NCBI GenBank assembly: GCA_900768125.1
Contig: CAAGBS010000037.1
Span: 1 to 38,145 of the forward strand
Length of the DNA: 38,145 nt
Direction of reading: 5' to 3'
DNA from: Oscillospiraceae bacterium
Lineage (GTDB): Bacteria > Bacillota > Clostridia > Oscillospirales > Ruminococcaceae
Shown: in pieces, positions 28,935 to 36,334 of the stretch
How the letters are laid out: every line of letters begins with the position of its first letter
How positions within the stretch are numbered: the first letter of the stretch is position 1
The notes under the pieces: generated by a model
Seen by the model: the letters and a program-made list of their open reading frames with translations, nothing else
What the model was told of the DNA's origin: nothing
Databases searched by the model: none
Translations under genes and position numbers: made by a program

Positions 28935-31105
28935 TGGGAAAGGATAACAGAGTGCTTACCAAGGAATTTACAGAGGAACTGGGAAGCTGCATATCGAAGC
29001 AGTTCCCCGATGAGGGAGTTTATCGCATTTCAAGAGTTGAGGAATGGCTCGCCACCAACGGCTACACGATGGAAAAGCTGGGATTCTCGGATTTTCACGA
29101 GCTTATCAAGGCTGCGCCGGAGCTTTTCGGCACGCCGCGCTACAACGAGGATACATATGTTATAGTCCGCCGCTGGGACGGTGCCGGCACCACCGGACAC
29201 CCCGCAGACAGCTTTTTCGGCAACAAGAGCATAATGCTGAACGACGACATCATCGAGATGTCCCAGCAGTCGCTGTACGCGCTGACCAAAGTGCTGGGCA
29301 CCGGAATGACCGTCCAGGAGATGAAGCAGGAGATATACGAAGCCTTCGCCCGCGCAAAGCAGGACGGCAAGCTGGATTTCGTCTACGACCGCTATATCTT
29401 CCCGATAGGCTACTGCGCGGACGGCTACCTTGTCAACGGACTCATCACCAAGAACATCAGCCCGCGCGGGAAGAGCCTGTATTTCTCGTTCGAGAAGACG
29501 CAGATATACAGCAGCAATGCGACTACGTTCCACCGCGCGCAGCCCGCGGCGCAGATAACCCCCGAGGACAGGGCGGAGATATACCGCCTGCTGACCGCAA
29601 ATTTCCCGTTCGATATACCGCAGCACATGGCGGCGGTCAGCAAGCTGCTTTCCGACCACCACTTCGACCGCTCGCGGTTCGGATTCTTCAAGATGAAGGA
29701 TCTGCTGGCGCAGATGGATTATCTGGAGCTGAATGACGTACTGCTGGGCGGCGTGCCGCAGGTGATGGTCACGATAAGGCGTGCGGACGACCTGCAGGCT
29801 TCCCCGAGGGCCGAGAACAGACCGGCGGTTCATTCCGGTCAGCCGGAAATACCGGACGGCGCGCTGGAGGACTTCTGCCACCTGCCGTCAAAGCCGCTGA
29901 TGATACTCGGTCAGTACCTCGAGGGGATAAACGTGCGGCTTGATATATCGGAGCTTCGCGCAGAGATTTCCGAGGATTTCGCCCGCGCCCGCGCAGACGG
30001 GAAGATACGCTTCTACGAGGGGAAGATAATTTTCCCCTGCCGCTGGAAGCGCTCCGACGGAAGCCCCGTGGAGATAACGCTGAAGCCCTCCACTTACGAG
30101 GGAAAGCCGTGGTTCCTGAATTTCGTGGACACCAACACCCGGGACGGCGTTCAGCGCTCCGTCCAGCCGGGAAGACATCTTGAAAGCTTCGCGTTCCTGG
30201 GCAGCTGGAGTTCGTTCCTGTCCGAGCTTTCCGAAAAGGCGATATTCGAGAACTGGGATTTCGCAGGCTCCGGCAAGAAAGACCACCATATCCTGATACA
30301 GTATATCAAGTACACGTTCTACAGACTGACCCGCGAGAATAAGGTCTGCATATCCGGCGACCGGAAGTTCGCATGCTTCAACACCGGGCTTGTGGATAAG
30401 CATTACGACGACATCTACGCCTGCTTCCAGCCCAACGAACCCGGCAGCGAGACGGAGTGGAAGTTCTCCGGCTTCTGCACTGCGGCGAACCGCACCCTCG
30501 GCAAGCAGATAGTGAATTATTTCAGCCCGCTGCCGCAGCCGCCGGTGTACTTCCAGCGCGGCGAACAGCTGTTCTTCGACCTGTCGAGACAGCTCCTCAC
30601 CGACTTCGACCACATCATTATCGACAACATCGACCGCCTGCCGCTGTCATTCCTGGAGGAGCAGTTCACGGATATCCAGGAGGCGCGGGAGACAGCGGCG
30701 CAGCTTCGCACGGCGGACTACCGCGAGAAGCGCGCGCTTTATGACAAACTTCGCGTGATAGTCGGCGAGAACGACCGTCTTTTCATGCGTATCCAGAACC
30801 GCATAAAGGATTCCATCGAACTTGCAAGGAAGCGTGTCAGCAGAAACTACAAGACCGCTATCCCGTCCTATTACCCCAAGTGCAACACCATGTCGCTCAT
30901 GCTACCGCTGTGCCTTGTCGATGAGGAAAAGCCGGACGTTGCGCTTGTCGTACAGCAGACCCCCGCGGGGAACTATCAGGGCCACACGATACTCACGCTG
31001 TCGCAGGCGTATATCGACGCCCGCCTGCTGTGCCAGCTGAACAGCGAGTGGCTCACCACGAATGTCGGCGACGACCAGGAAGACGGCGAGGAAGCCGCAG
31101 AGTGA
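28934..31105 (+). CDS. LOTUS(OST-HTH)-like and DUF3825 protein with duplicated N-terminal units
   Basis: This 723-residue soluble protein has no membrane helix. Residues about 6-80 and 207-285 look like two OST-HTH/LOTUS domains, winged-helix folds predicted to bind RNA (FPDEGVYRISRVEEWL...LGFSDFHELI and FPFDIPQHMAAVSKLL...FGFFKMKDLL). Each is followed by a related alpha/beta module, about 105-195 and 318-400: compare IYEAFARAKQDGKLDFVYDR with ISEDFARARADGKIRFYEGK. The C-terminal half (about 410-715) matches DUF3825: AFLGSWSSFLSELSEKAIFE, CISGDRKFACFNTGL, DFDHIIIDNIDRLP and YQGHTILTLSQAYIDARL. The biochemical role of DUF3825 is not established. The gene is coupled to the membrane protein before it, and an Hpt gene follows by 13 bp. 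Domain calls are by eye; DUF3825 is the surest. Confidence 0.72.
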   Translation: MGKDNRVLTKEFTEELGSCISKQFPDEGVYRISRVEEWLATNGYTMEKLGFSDFHELIKAAPELFGTPRYNEDTYVIVRRWDGAGTTGHPADSFFGNKSIMLNDDIIEMSQQSLYALTKVLGTGMTVQEMKQEIYEAFARAKQDGKLDFVYDRYIFPIGYCADGYLVNGLITKNISPRGKSLYFSFEKTQIYSSNATTFHRAQPAAQITPEDRAEIYRLLTANFPFDIPQHMAAVSKLLSDHHFDRSRFGFFKMKDLLAQMDYLELNDVLLGGVPQVMVTIRRADDLQASPRAENRPAVHSGQPEIPDGALEDFCHLPSKPLMILGQYLEGINVRLDISELRAEISEDFARARADGKIRFYEGKIIFPCRWKRSDGSPVEITLKPSTYEGKPWFLNFVDTNTRDGVQRSVQPGRHLESFAFLGSWSSFLSELSEKAIFENWDFAGSGKKDHHILIQYIKYTFYRLTRENKVCISGDRKFACFNTGLVDKHYDDIYACFQPNEPGSETEWKFSGFCTAANRTLGKQIVNYFSPLPQPPVYFQRGEQLFFDLSRQLLTDFDHIIIDNIDRLPLSFLEEQFTDIQEARETAAQLRTADYREKRALYDKLRVIVGENDRLFMRIQNRIKDSIELARKRVSRNYKTAIPSYYPKCNTMSLMLPLCLVDEEKPDVALVVQQTPAGNYQGHTILTLSQAYIDARLLCQLNSEWLTTNVGDDQEDGEEAAE

Positions 31106-31118
31106 ACGGAGGTCCGCA

Positions 31119-31463
31119 ATGGTCGATTTCAGGCAGCTGGACGAACTTGGCATTGACGAGGCGGAGGCTCGCGAACGCTTCATGGACAGCGAGGAATTTT
31201 ACTCCGCATGCATGAAAATATACATCAGAACGAATAATATCGCGAAGCTATCCGCTTTATGCGCCGCCGGGGACTGGGCGGGCGCGCTCGACTGCGTCCA
31301 CACGATGAAGGGCGCGGTCGGGAATCTGTCCCTGAAAAAGCTGTACAAGCACTACGCGGAGATGACCGACCTCTTCCGCGACGGCGAGCCGGAAAAGGCG
31401 GCGGATATGCTCACAGACGCGCTTCTGATGGAGTCCGTAATGCGCCGCGCGGCGGGTATGTAG
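31119..31463 (+). CDS. Small Hpt-domain (histidine phosphotransfer) protein
   Basis: This 114-residue helical protein starts at an ATG 6 bases after GGAGG; the frame is open upstream but overlaps the previous gene. The phosphoacceptor motif is HTMKGAVGNLS with His61, the standard Hpt helix (HxLKG). The rest fits a four-helix bundle: FMDSEEFYSACMKIYIRTN before it and LKKLYKHYAEMTDLFRDGEPEKA after it. A stand-alone Hpt passes phosphate between a hybrid kinase and a response regulator. Neither is adjacent, so its partners are elsewhere. Position at the end of the LOTUS/DUF3825 operon may mean that this operon is tied to a phosphorelay (inference). Confidence 0.82.
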   Translation: MVDFRQLDELGIDEAEARERFMDSEEFYSACMKIYIRTNNIAKLSALCAAGDWAGALDCVHTMKGAVGNLSLKKLYKHYAEMTDLFRDGEPEKAADMLTDALLMESVMRRAAGM

Positions 31464-31493
31464 TAAATATCGGCGATATAAACACAATTACTT

Positions 31494-31540
31494 CACGAAT
31501 TTTGCAGAAATTATATAAAAAAGGGCTTGCAAAATTCGTG
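31494..31540. promoter_or_regulatory. 13-bp perfect inverted repeat over the pgk promoter
   Basis: CACGAATTTTGCA (31494-31506) and TGCAAAATTCGTG (31528-31540) are perfect inverted copies with a 21-bp spacer; arm centres are 34 bp apart. The right arm covers the -35 box and part of the spacer of the promoter. With no U-tract after it, it looks like an operator for a repressor and not a terminator. It does not match the CggR, Rex or CcpA consensus as I know them. Confidence 0.7.
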
Positions 31541-31555
31541 GAAATATAGTAAAAT
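31527..31555 (+). promoter_or_regulatory. Promoter of the glycolytic operon
   Basis: TTGCAA (31527-31532) and TAAAAT (31550-31555) have a 17-bp spacer, 78 bp before pgk. The -35 box lies within the right arm of the inverted repeat. Confidence 0.72.
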
Positions 31556-31633
31556 AAGTCTGTAGGGTATTTTAGCATTTTTATGCATGTACCGAGTATG
31601 TTCAATATTTCACTATGAAAGGAAATAATAACC

Positions 31634-32851
31634 ATGAGCAAACTGAACAAGAAGAACGTAGAAGACCTGAATGTCAAGGGCAAGAAGGTGCTTGTCCGTG
31701 TTGATTTCAACGTTCCCATGAAGGACGGCAAGATCACAAACGACAACCGTATCACCGCAGCTCTCCCCACCATCAACAAGCTGGTAGAGAACGGCGCAAA
31801 GGTTATCCTCTGCTCTCACCTCGGCAAGCCGAAGAACGGCCCGGAGGAGAAGTTCTCCCTGAAGGCTGCCGCTGACAGACTGGCTGAGCTTGTAAATACA
31901 AAGGTAGTTTTCGCCAAGGATGACAAGGTTACCGGCGATATCGCAAAGAAGGCTGTTGCTGAGATGAAGGACGGCGAGATCGTCGTTCTCGAGAACACAC
32001 GTTTCCGCGGCGCAGAGGAGACCAAGAACGGCGAGGAGTTCAGCAAGGAGCTGGCTGACCTTACCGACGGCATCTTCGTAATGGACGCTTTCGGCTCCTC
32101 CCACAGAGCTCACGCTTCCACCGTTGGCGTTACAAAGTTCATGAAGGAGACCGCTGTAGGCTACCTGATGAACAAGGAGATCGAGTTCCTCGGCAACGCC
32201 GTTGAGAACCCCGTTCGTCCGTTTGTTGCTATCCTCGGCGGCGCTAAGGTAGCTGACAAGCTGAACGTTATCTCCAACCTGCTCGAGAAGTGCGACACAC
32301 TCATCATCGGCGGCGGTATGGCTTACACCTTCCTTAAGGCAAAGGGCTTCGAGGTAGGCACCTCCCTCGTTGACGACGAGAAGATCGACTACTGCAAGCA
32401 GATGATCGAGAAGGCTGAGAAGCTCGGCAAGAAGCTGCTCCTGCCCGTTGACACCACCATCGCCAAGGCATTCCCTGATCCTATCGACGCTCCGATCGAG
32501 GTTTCCGTTGTTGACGCCGACAAGATCCCGGCTGACATGATGGGTCTGGATATCGGTCCGAAGACAATGGAACTGTTCGCTGAGGCTGCTAAGTCCGCTA
32601 AGACCGTTGTATGGAACGGCCCGATGGGCGTATTCGAGAACCCCGTTCTCAAGAAGGGCACCGTTGCTGTTTGCGAGGCTCTCGCAGCTGCTGACGCTAC
32701 CACCATCATCGGCGGCGGCGACTCCGCTACCGCAGCGATCAACCTGGGCTACGCTGACAAGATGAGCCACATCTCCACCGGCGGCGGCGCTTCCCTCGAG
32801 TACCTCGAAGGCAAGGGTCTGCCCGGCATCGACGCTATTCAGGATAAGTAA
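31634..32851 (+). CDS. pgk: Phosphoglycerate kinase
   Basis: The 405-residue enzyme makes ATP from 1,3-bisphosphoglycerate in glycolysis. Seen: RVDFNVPMKDGKITNDNRI near the N-terminus, the substrate-binding SHLGKPK, LENTRF and AHAS segments, GGAKVADKL, and the C-terminal nucleotide domain with VWNGPMGVFE and GGGDSATA. The ribosome site is GAAAGGA. Codons are strongly biased (many GCT, GTT, AAG), unlike the GCG/GCC-rich genes before it, as expected for a highly expressed gene. It leads the cluster pgk-tpiA-gpmI; gap is not in the window. Confidence 0.98.
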   Translation: MSKLNKKNVEDLNVKGKKVLVRVDFNVPMKDGKITNDNRITAALPTINKLVENGAKVILCSHLGKPKNGPEEKFSLKAAADRLAELVNTKVVFAKDDKVTGDIAKKAVAEMKDGEIVVLENTRFRGAEETKNGEEFSKELADLTDGIFVMDAFGSSHRAHASTVGVTKFMKETAVGYLMNKEIEFLGNAVENPVRPFVAILGGAKVADKLNVISNLLEKCDTLIIGGGMAYTFLKAKGFEVGTSLVDDEKIDYCKQMIEKAEKLGKKLLLPVDTTIAKAFPDPIDAPIEVSVVDADKIPADMMGLDIGPKTMELFAEAAKSAKTVVWNGPMGVFENPVLKKGTVAVCEALAAADATTIIGGGDSATAAINLGYADKMSHISTGGGASLEYLEGKGLPGIDAIQDK

Positions 32852-32865
32852 TTTCTGATAAACGC

Positions 32866-32889
32866 GGCGGATATCTACGGGTATCCGCC
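32866..32889 (+). promoter_or_regulatory. Intergenic hairpin after pgk
   Basis: GGCGGATA (32866-32873) and TATCCGCC (32882-32889) form an 8-bp stem with an 8-base loop. The following TGTTGTCGTTTTATTT is only partly T-rich, so this may be a processing/stability hairpin or a partial terminator that lowers expression of the downstream genes. Confidence 0.6.
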
Positions 32890-32916
32890 TGTTGTCGTTT
32901 TATTTGAGGAGTTTCC

Positions 32917-33999
32917 ATGGACGAAAAAGCACTTGTTTCCGAAAAGGACATAGGCGTCGGCGAGATTTACCGCTGCAAATTCCGGGGAAAGGTGTCGGAA
33001 TGCGACCTGCAGGGCTGCACCGGCACGCTCGTGAACCTCGACGGCATGAATCTTACCAGAGCCACCGCCAGGGGCGCCGATATATCGATGGTGAACCTGT
33101 CCGGCGCGAGACTTTCCGGCTGCGACCTCTCGGGCATGGTGATAACGGACTGCAGGCTTGACGGACTCACCATCAACGGGATATCCGCCGAGGTTCTGCT
33201 CAACAACTACAAGGAGAACATCAATATGAAGAAGAACGTAAGAAAGGCAATCATTGCCGGAAACTGGAAGATGAACAAGACCCGTCCCGAAGCTAAGGCG
33301 CTGCTTGAGGAACTGAAGCCGATGGTAGCTGACGTAAAGGACGTTGAGATCGTAGCGTGCGTACCTTTCACCAACCTTGAGACTGCACTCGCTGCAACCA
33401 AGGGCACCAACATAAAGATCGGCGCTGAGAACTGCCACTTCGAGAAGAGCGGCGCGTTCACCGGCGAGATCTCCGCTGATATGCTGGCTGAGATGGGCGT
33501 TGAGTACGTAGTTCTGGGTCACTCCGAGCGCCGCCAGTACTTCGCTGAGACCGACGAGACCGTTAACAAGAGAACAAAGGCTGCACTCGCTGCAGGTCTG
33601 AAGCCCATCGTTTGCGTTGGCGAGCTTCTCTGGGAGCGCGAGTGCAACATCACCGAGGAAGTTATCGCACGCCAGATCAAGCTTGATTTCTTCGGCATTT
33701 CCGCTGACGACCTGAAGAAGTGCGTTATCGCTTACGAGCCTGTTTGGGCTATCGGCACCGGCAAGACCGCTACCGCTGACCAGGCTGAGGAAGTCTGCGC
33801 ATTTATCCGCGCTACCCTCGCTAAGCTCTACGGCGCTGACGTTGCTGAGACCATCACCGTTCAGTACGGCGGTTCCATGAACGCAAAGAACGCTGCTGAG
33901 CTGCTTTCCAAGACCAACGTTGACGGCGGTCTTATCGGCGGCGCTTCCCTGAAGGCTGCTGACTTCACCACGATCATCACCGCAGCAGTAAACGGCTAA
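32917..33999 (+). CDS. Pentapeptide-repeat domain fused in frame to triose-phosphate isomerase
   Basis: From the ATG at 32917, which has GAGGAG 6 bases upstream, the frame runs with no stop through residues 1-103 and into a complete triose-phosphate isomerase. Residues about 20-92 are pentapeptide repeats: VNLDG MNLTR ATARG ADISM VNLSG ARLSG CDLSG MVITD CRLDG LTING, a right-handed beta-helix. The first part uses GC-ending codons like ordinary genes here, while the isomerase part has highly-expressed codon bias. An internal start with its own ribosome site lies at 33226, so both a 360-residue fusion and a free isomerase could be made. Function of the pentapeptide part is unknown. Confidence 0.75.
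   Translation: MDEKALVSEKDIGVGEIYRCKFRGKVSECDLQGCTGTLVNLDGMNLTRATARGADISMVNLSGARLSGCDLSGMVITDCRLDGLTINGISAEVLLNNYKENINMKKNVRKAIIAGNWKMNKTRPEAKALLEELKPMVADVKDVEIVACVPFTNLETALAATKGTNIKIGAENCHFEKSGAFTGEISADMLAEMGVEYVVLGHSERRQYFAETDETVNKRTKAALAAGLKPIVCVGELLWERECNITEEVIARQIKLDFFGISADDLKKCVIAYEPVWAIGTGKTATADQAEEVCAFIRATLAKLYGADVAETITVQYGGSMNAKNAAELLSKTNVDGGLIGGASLKAADFTTIITAAVNG
33226..33999 (+). CDS. tpiA: Triose-phosphate isomerase
   Basis: From the ATG at 33226, preceded by AAGGAG with a 9-base gap, the product is 257 residues, the normal length. It interconverts dihydroxyacetone phosphate and glyceraldehyde-3-phosphate. Catalytic motifs are complete: AGNWKMN with the Lys, LGHSERR with the His, AYEPVWAIGTGK with the Glu and the closing loop, and QYGGSMN for phosphate binding. 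This start lies within the longer frame beginning at 32917. Codon bias begins to change right at this point, which supports 33226 as the main start. It is the second enzyme of the glycolytic cluster. Confidence 0.97.
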   Translation: MKKNVRKAIIAGNWKMNKTRPEAKALLEELKPMVADVKDVEIVACVPFTNLETALAATKGTNIKIGAENCHFEKSGAFTGEISADMLAEMGVEYVVLGHSERRQYFAETDETVNKRTKAALAAGLKPIVCVGELLWERECNITEEVIARQIKLDFFGISADDLKKCVIAYEPVWAIGTGKTATADQAEEVCAFIRATLAKLYGADVAETITVQYGGSMNAKNAAELLSKTNVDGGLIGGASLKAADFTTIITAAVNG

Positions 34000-34019
34000 G
34001 ATTATCAGAACAATACACA

Positions 34020-34048
34020 CGGAGCGGCACTCACCGCTGCTCCGTTTT
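34020..34048 (+). terminator. Weak terminator or attenuator between tpiA and gpmI
   Basis: CGGAGC (34020-34025) pairs with GCTCCG (34039-34044), with additional inner GG/CC pairing, then TTTT. The short T-run suggests partial termination. Confidence 0.6.
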
Positions 34049-34078
34049 CATCTCTAAAACAGTAAGGAGAAACAAACT

Positions 34079-35659
34079 ATGAAGGCAAAGAAACCGATAT
34101 TATTAGTAGTAATGGACGGCGTTGGCTTCTCCAAGACCCACCTTGGCGACGCAGTGGGCGAGGCTAACACTCCTACTCTCGACTGGATGCTGGCTAACTG
34201 CCCGAACACCCGCCTTAAGGCTCACGGTGACGCGGTAGGTCTGCCCTCCGATGACGACATGGGCAACTCCGAGGTAGGTCACAACGCGATAGGCTGCGGT
34301 CAGATCTACTCCCAGGGCGCTAAGCTCGTTAACGAGAGCATCGAGAGCGGCAAGATGTACGAGTCCGACGCATGGAAGGAACTGGTTGCCAACGTAAAGA
34401 GCAAGAACTCCACCATGCATTTCATCGGTCTGCTGTCCGATGGCAACGTACATTCCAACATCAAGCACCTGTTCAACATGATCAAGAAGGCTAAGTCCGA
34501 GGGTATCTCCAAGGTCAGAGTACACGCCCTGCTGGACGGCAGAGATGTTCCCCCGCAGACCGCTCAGATATACATCGAGCAGCTTGAAGACCTGTTCAAG
34601 GAGCTGAACGACAGCACCTTCGAGGGCAGAATAGCAAGCGGCGGCGGACGTATGAAGATAACCATGGACCGCTACCAGGCTGACTGGGCGATGGTAGAGC
34701 GCGGCTGGAACGCACATGTCCGCGGCGAGGGCAGACAGTTCGCTACCGCAATGGACGCACTGAACACCCTGCGCGCTGAGACCGGCGTAGCAAGCGACCA
34801 GGATCTTCCGTCATTCGTTATTGCTGAGAACGGCGAGCCTGTAGGCAAGATCGTAGACGGCGACAGCGTTATCCTGTTCAACTTCCGCGGCGACCGTGCC
34901 ATTGAGCTTTCCATGGCGTTCGACATGGTCGAGTTCGACCACTTCAACAGAGGTCCTAAGCCTGACGTGTGCTATGCAGGCATGCTGCAGTATGACGGCG
35001 ACCTTAAGCTTCCGGCACGCTTCCTCGTTAACCCGCCCGAGATAACCAACACCATGACTGAGGTGCTGGTTGCCGCTGGCTACAACGAGTATGCTATTTC
35101 CGAGACACAGAAGTACGGTCATGTAACTTACTTCTGGAACGGCAACCGCAGCGGCAAGGTAAGCGAAGAGCTGGAGACCTACTGCGAGATACCGTCCGAC
35201 AACGTTAGCTTCGACCAGAGACCCTGGATGAAGTCTGCGGAGATAACCGACAAGCTCATCGAAGCTATCAAGTCCGGCAAGTATGATTTCATTCGCTGCA
35301 ACTATCCTAACGGCGACATGGTAGGACACACCGGCAGCATGGACGCTACGATCATCGGCGTTGAGTCGGTTGACCTCGGTCTTGCAAGACTGAAGGCTGT
35401 ATGCGACGAGTGCGGAGTTACAATGCTCATCACCGCTGACCACGGCAACGCGGACGAGATGCTCGAGAAGAACAAGAAGGGCGAGATCCAGGTAAGAACT
35501 GCACACTCCCTGAACCCGGTTCCGTTCATCATCTACGACAAGGACCAGAAGTTTGAGATCAAGCCGTCTGATAAGTACGGACTTGCAAACATCGCTCCGA
35601 CAGTCATCAAGATGTTCGGTCTTGAGGCTCCCGAGTGCTGGGAAGACAGCATGATCTGA
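34079..35659 (+). CDS. gpmI: 2,3-bisphosphoglycerate-independent phosphoglycerate mutase
   Basis: The 526-residue enzyme converts 3- to 2-phosphoglycerate using two Mn2+ ions. Seen: VVMDGVGFS with the metal-binding Asp at the N-terminus, MGNSEVGHNAIGCG with the catalytic Ser, LLSDGNVHSN, HALLDGRDVPPQTA, NFRGDRAIELS, YPNGDMVGHTGSMDA and the second metal site in ITADHGNADEM. The ribosome site is AAGGAGAAA. Codon bias matches pgk and tpiA. It is about 13 residues longer than Bacillus GpmI. It ends the glycolytic cluster at a strong terminator. Confidence 0.97.
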   Translation: MKAKKPILLVVMDGVGFSKTHLGDAVGEANTPTLDWMLANCPNTRLKAHGDAVGLPSDDDMGNSEVGHNAIGCGQIYSQGAKLVNESIESGKMYESDAWKELVANVKSKNSTMHFIGLLSDGNVHSNIKHLFNMIKKAKSEGISKVRVHALLDGRDVPPQTAQIYIEQLEDLFKELNDSTFEGRIASGGGRMKITMDRYQADWAMVERGWNAHVRGEGRQFATAMDALNTLRAETGVASDQDLPSFVIAENGEPVGKIVDGDSVILFNFRGDRAIELSMAFDMVEFDHFNRGPKPDVCYAGMLQYDGDLKLPARFLVNPPEITNTMTEVLVAAGYNEYAISETQKYGHVTYFWNGNRSGKVSEELETYCEIPSDNVSFDQRPWMKSAEITDKLIEAIKSGKYDFIRCNYPNGDMVGHTGSMDATIIGVESVDLGLARLKAVCDECGVTMLITADHGNADEMLEKNKKGEIQVRTAHSLNPVPFIIYDKDQKFEIKPSDKYGLANIAPTVIKMFGLEAPECWEDSMI

Positions 35660-35675
35660 TTTATATGAACAGCTT

Positions 35676-35708
35676 AAAGGGGACTGCTTAGCGCAGCCCC
35701 CTTTTTTT
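35676..35708 (+). terminator. Intrinsic terminator after gpmI
   Basis: GGGGACTGC (35679-35687) pairs with GCAGCCCCC (35693-35701) with one mismatch, then seven T. Confidence 0.9.
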
Positions 35709-35710
35709 AG

Positions 35711-35950
35711 TAAACTATAATTTAAGTTTCTAGGATATGGAGCGTTGAATTATATTTCGGGAGGGGCAAGCCCCTCCCCTACGATGGCTGGCTAGCAATT
35801 GAAAAATATGCACAATCCCCTAATCGGGGTCAAGGGGACGCGTCCCCTTGCAGGTCGAGGGCAGCGCCCTCGTCGCCGTCCGCAGACGGCGAAATTCCCA
35901 TAAAAAAAGCGCTAAAGGGGTTCGGGGGAAAACAAGAGTTTTCCCCCGAA
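35711..35950 (-). repeat. Hairpin-rich intergenic repeat, copy B (inverted, full length)
   Basis: This copy runs opposite to copies A and C. In plus-strand order it has the AT-rich end TAAACTATAATTTAAG (35711-35726), the GTAG module inverted (35759-35782), the palindrome AAGGGGACGCGTCCCCTT, the GAGGGC and CGCCGTC hairpins, GCGCTAAAGGGG, and finally a perfect 13-bp stem TTCGGGGGAAAAC/GTTTTCCCCCGAA with loop AAGA (35921-35950). It lies just after the gpmI terminator. Confidence 0.85.
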
Positions 35951-35978
35951 GCAACATCACCACTTAATCAGGCTTTCC

Positions 35979-36085
35979 TCAAAAACAGTCCGGTGGACTG
36001 TTTTTGAACCGCAATCTTAGAATGCGAAAAAGCTAAAATCCTTACAACATTGTTCTTTCAAAACAGTCCACCGGTCTTTTTTGAA
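35979..36085. repeat. Inverted repeat pair between repeat copies B and C
   Basis: A perfect 13-bp hairpin, TCAAAAACAGTCC/GGACTGTTTTTGA (35979-36007), is followed by a related hairpin (36057-36085). CCGGTGGACTGTTTT (35990-36004) and AAAACAGTCCACCGG (36060-36074) are perfect inverted copies. There is no gene here. Together with copies B and C outside it, this makes a nested palindrome of about 500 bp. Confidence 0.8.
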
Positions 36086-36115
36086 GGGTGATTCGCACAG
36101 ATTTGTAGTGTTGCT

Positions 36116-36290
36116 GGGGGGAAAACTCTTGTTTTCCCCCCTCTTCCCCCCTTTAGCGCCTTTTACGGGAGATTTCGCCGTCTGCGGACGGCGACGAGGG
36201 CGCTGCCCTCGACCCGCAAGGGGACGCGTCCCCTTGACCCCGATCAGGGGACTGTGCAGAATCAACAATCAATTGTAAATTATAGTTTAC
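36116..36290 (+). repeat. Hairpin-rich intergenic repeat, copy C (short form)
   Basis: The order matches copy A: GGGGGGAAAAC-TCTT-GTTTTCCCCCC (36116-36141), CGCCGTC/GACGGCG, GAGGGC/GCCCTC, AAGGGGACGCGTCCCCTT, then CAGAATC..CAATTG. It passes straight to the AT-rich end TAAATTATAGTTTA (36276-36289), lacking the GTAG-hairpin block that copies A and B carry at that point. An open frame inside it (36017-36268, minus) is not a gene. Confidence 0.85.
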
Positions 36291-36300
36291 CATCATCAGC

Positions 36301-36329
36301 AAAAATTCCCCCGGTATTATCCGGGGGAA
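36301..36329 (-). terminator. Intrinsic terminator of the acyl-CoA synthetase gene
   Basis: TTCCCCCGG (36306-36314) and CCGGGGGAA (36321-36329) form a perfect 9-bp stem with a 6-base loop; on the minus strand it is followed by TTTTT. Confidence 0.92.
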
Positions 36330-36334
36330 CTGCG

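Noticed and set aside
36017..36268. Open frame of 83 codons on the minus strand within repeat copy C
   Set aside because: It lies across repeated hairpin blocks, its product is Lys/Arg/Pro-rich without any domain, and it has no ribosome site. Equivalent frames occur in the other repeat copies.
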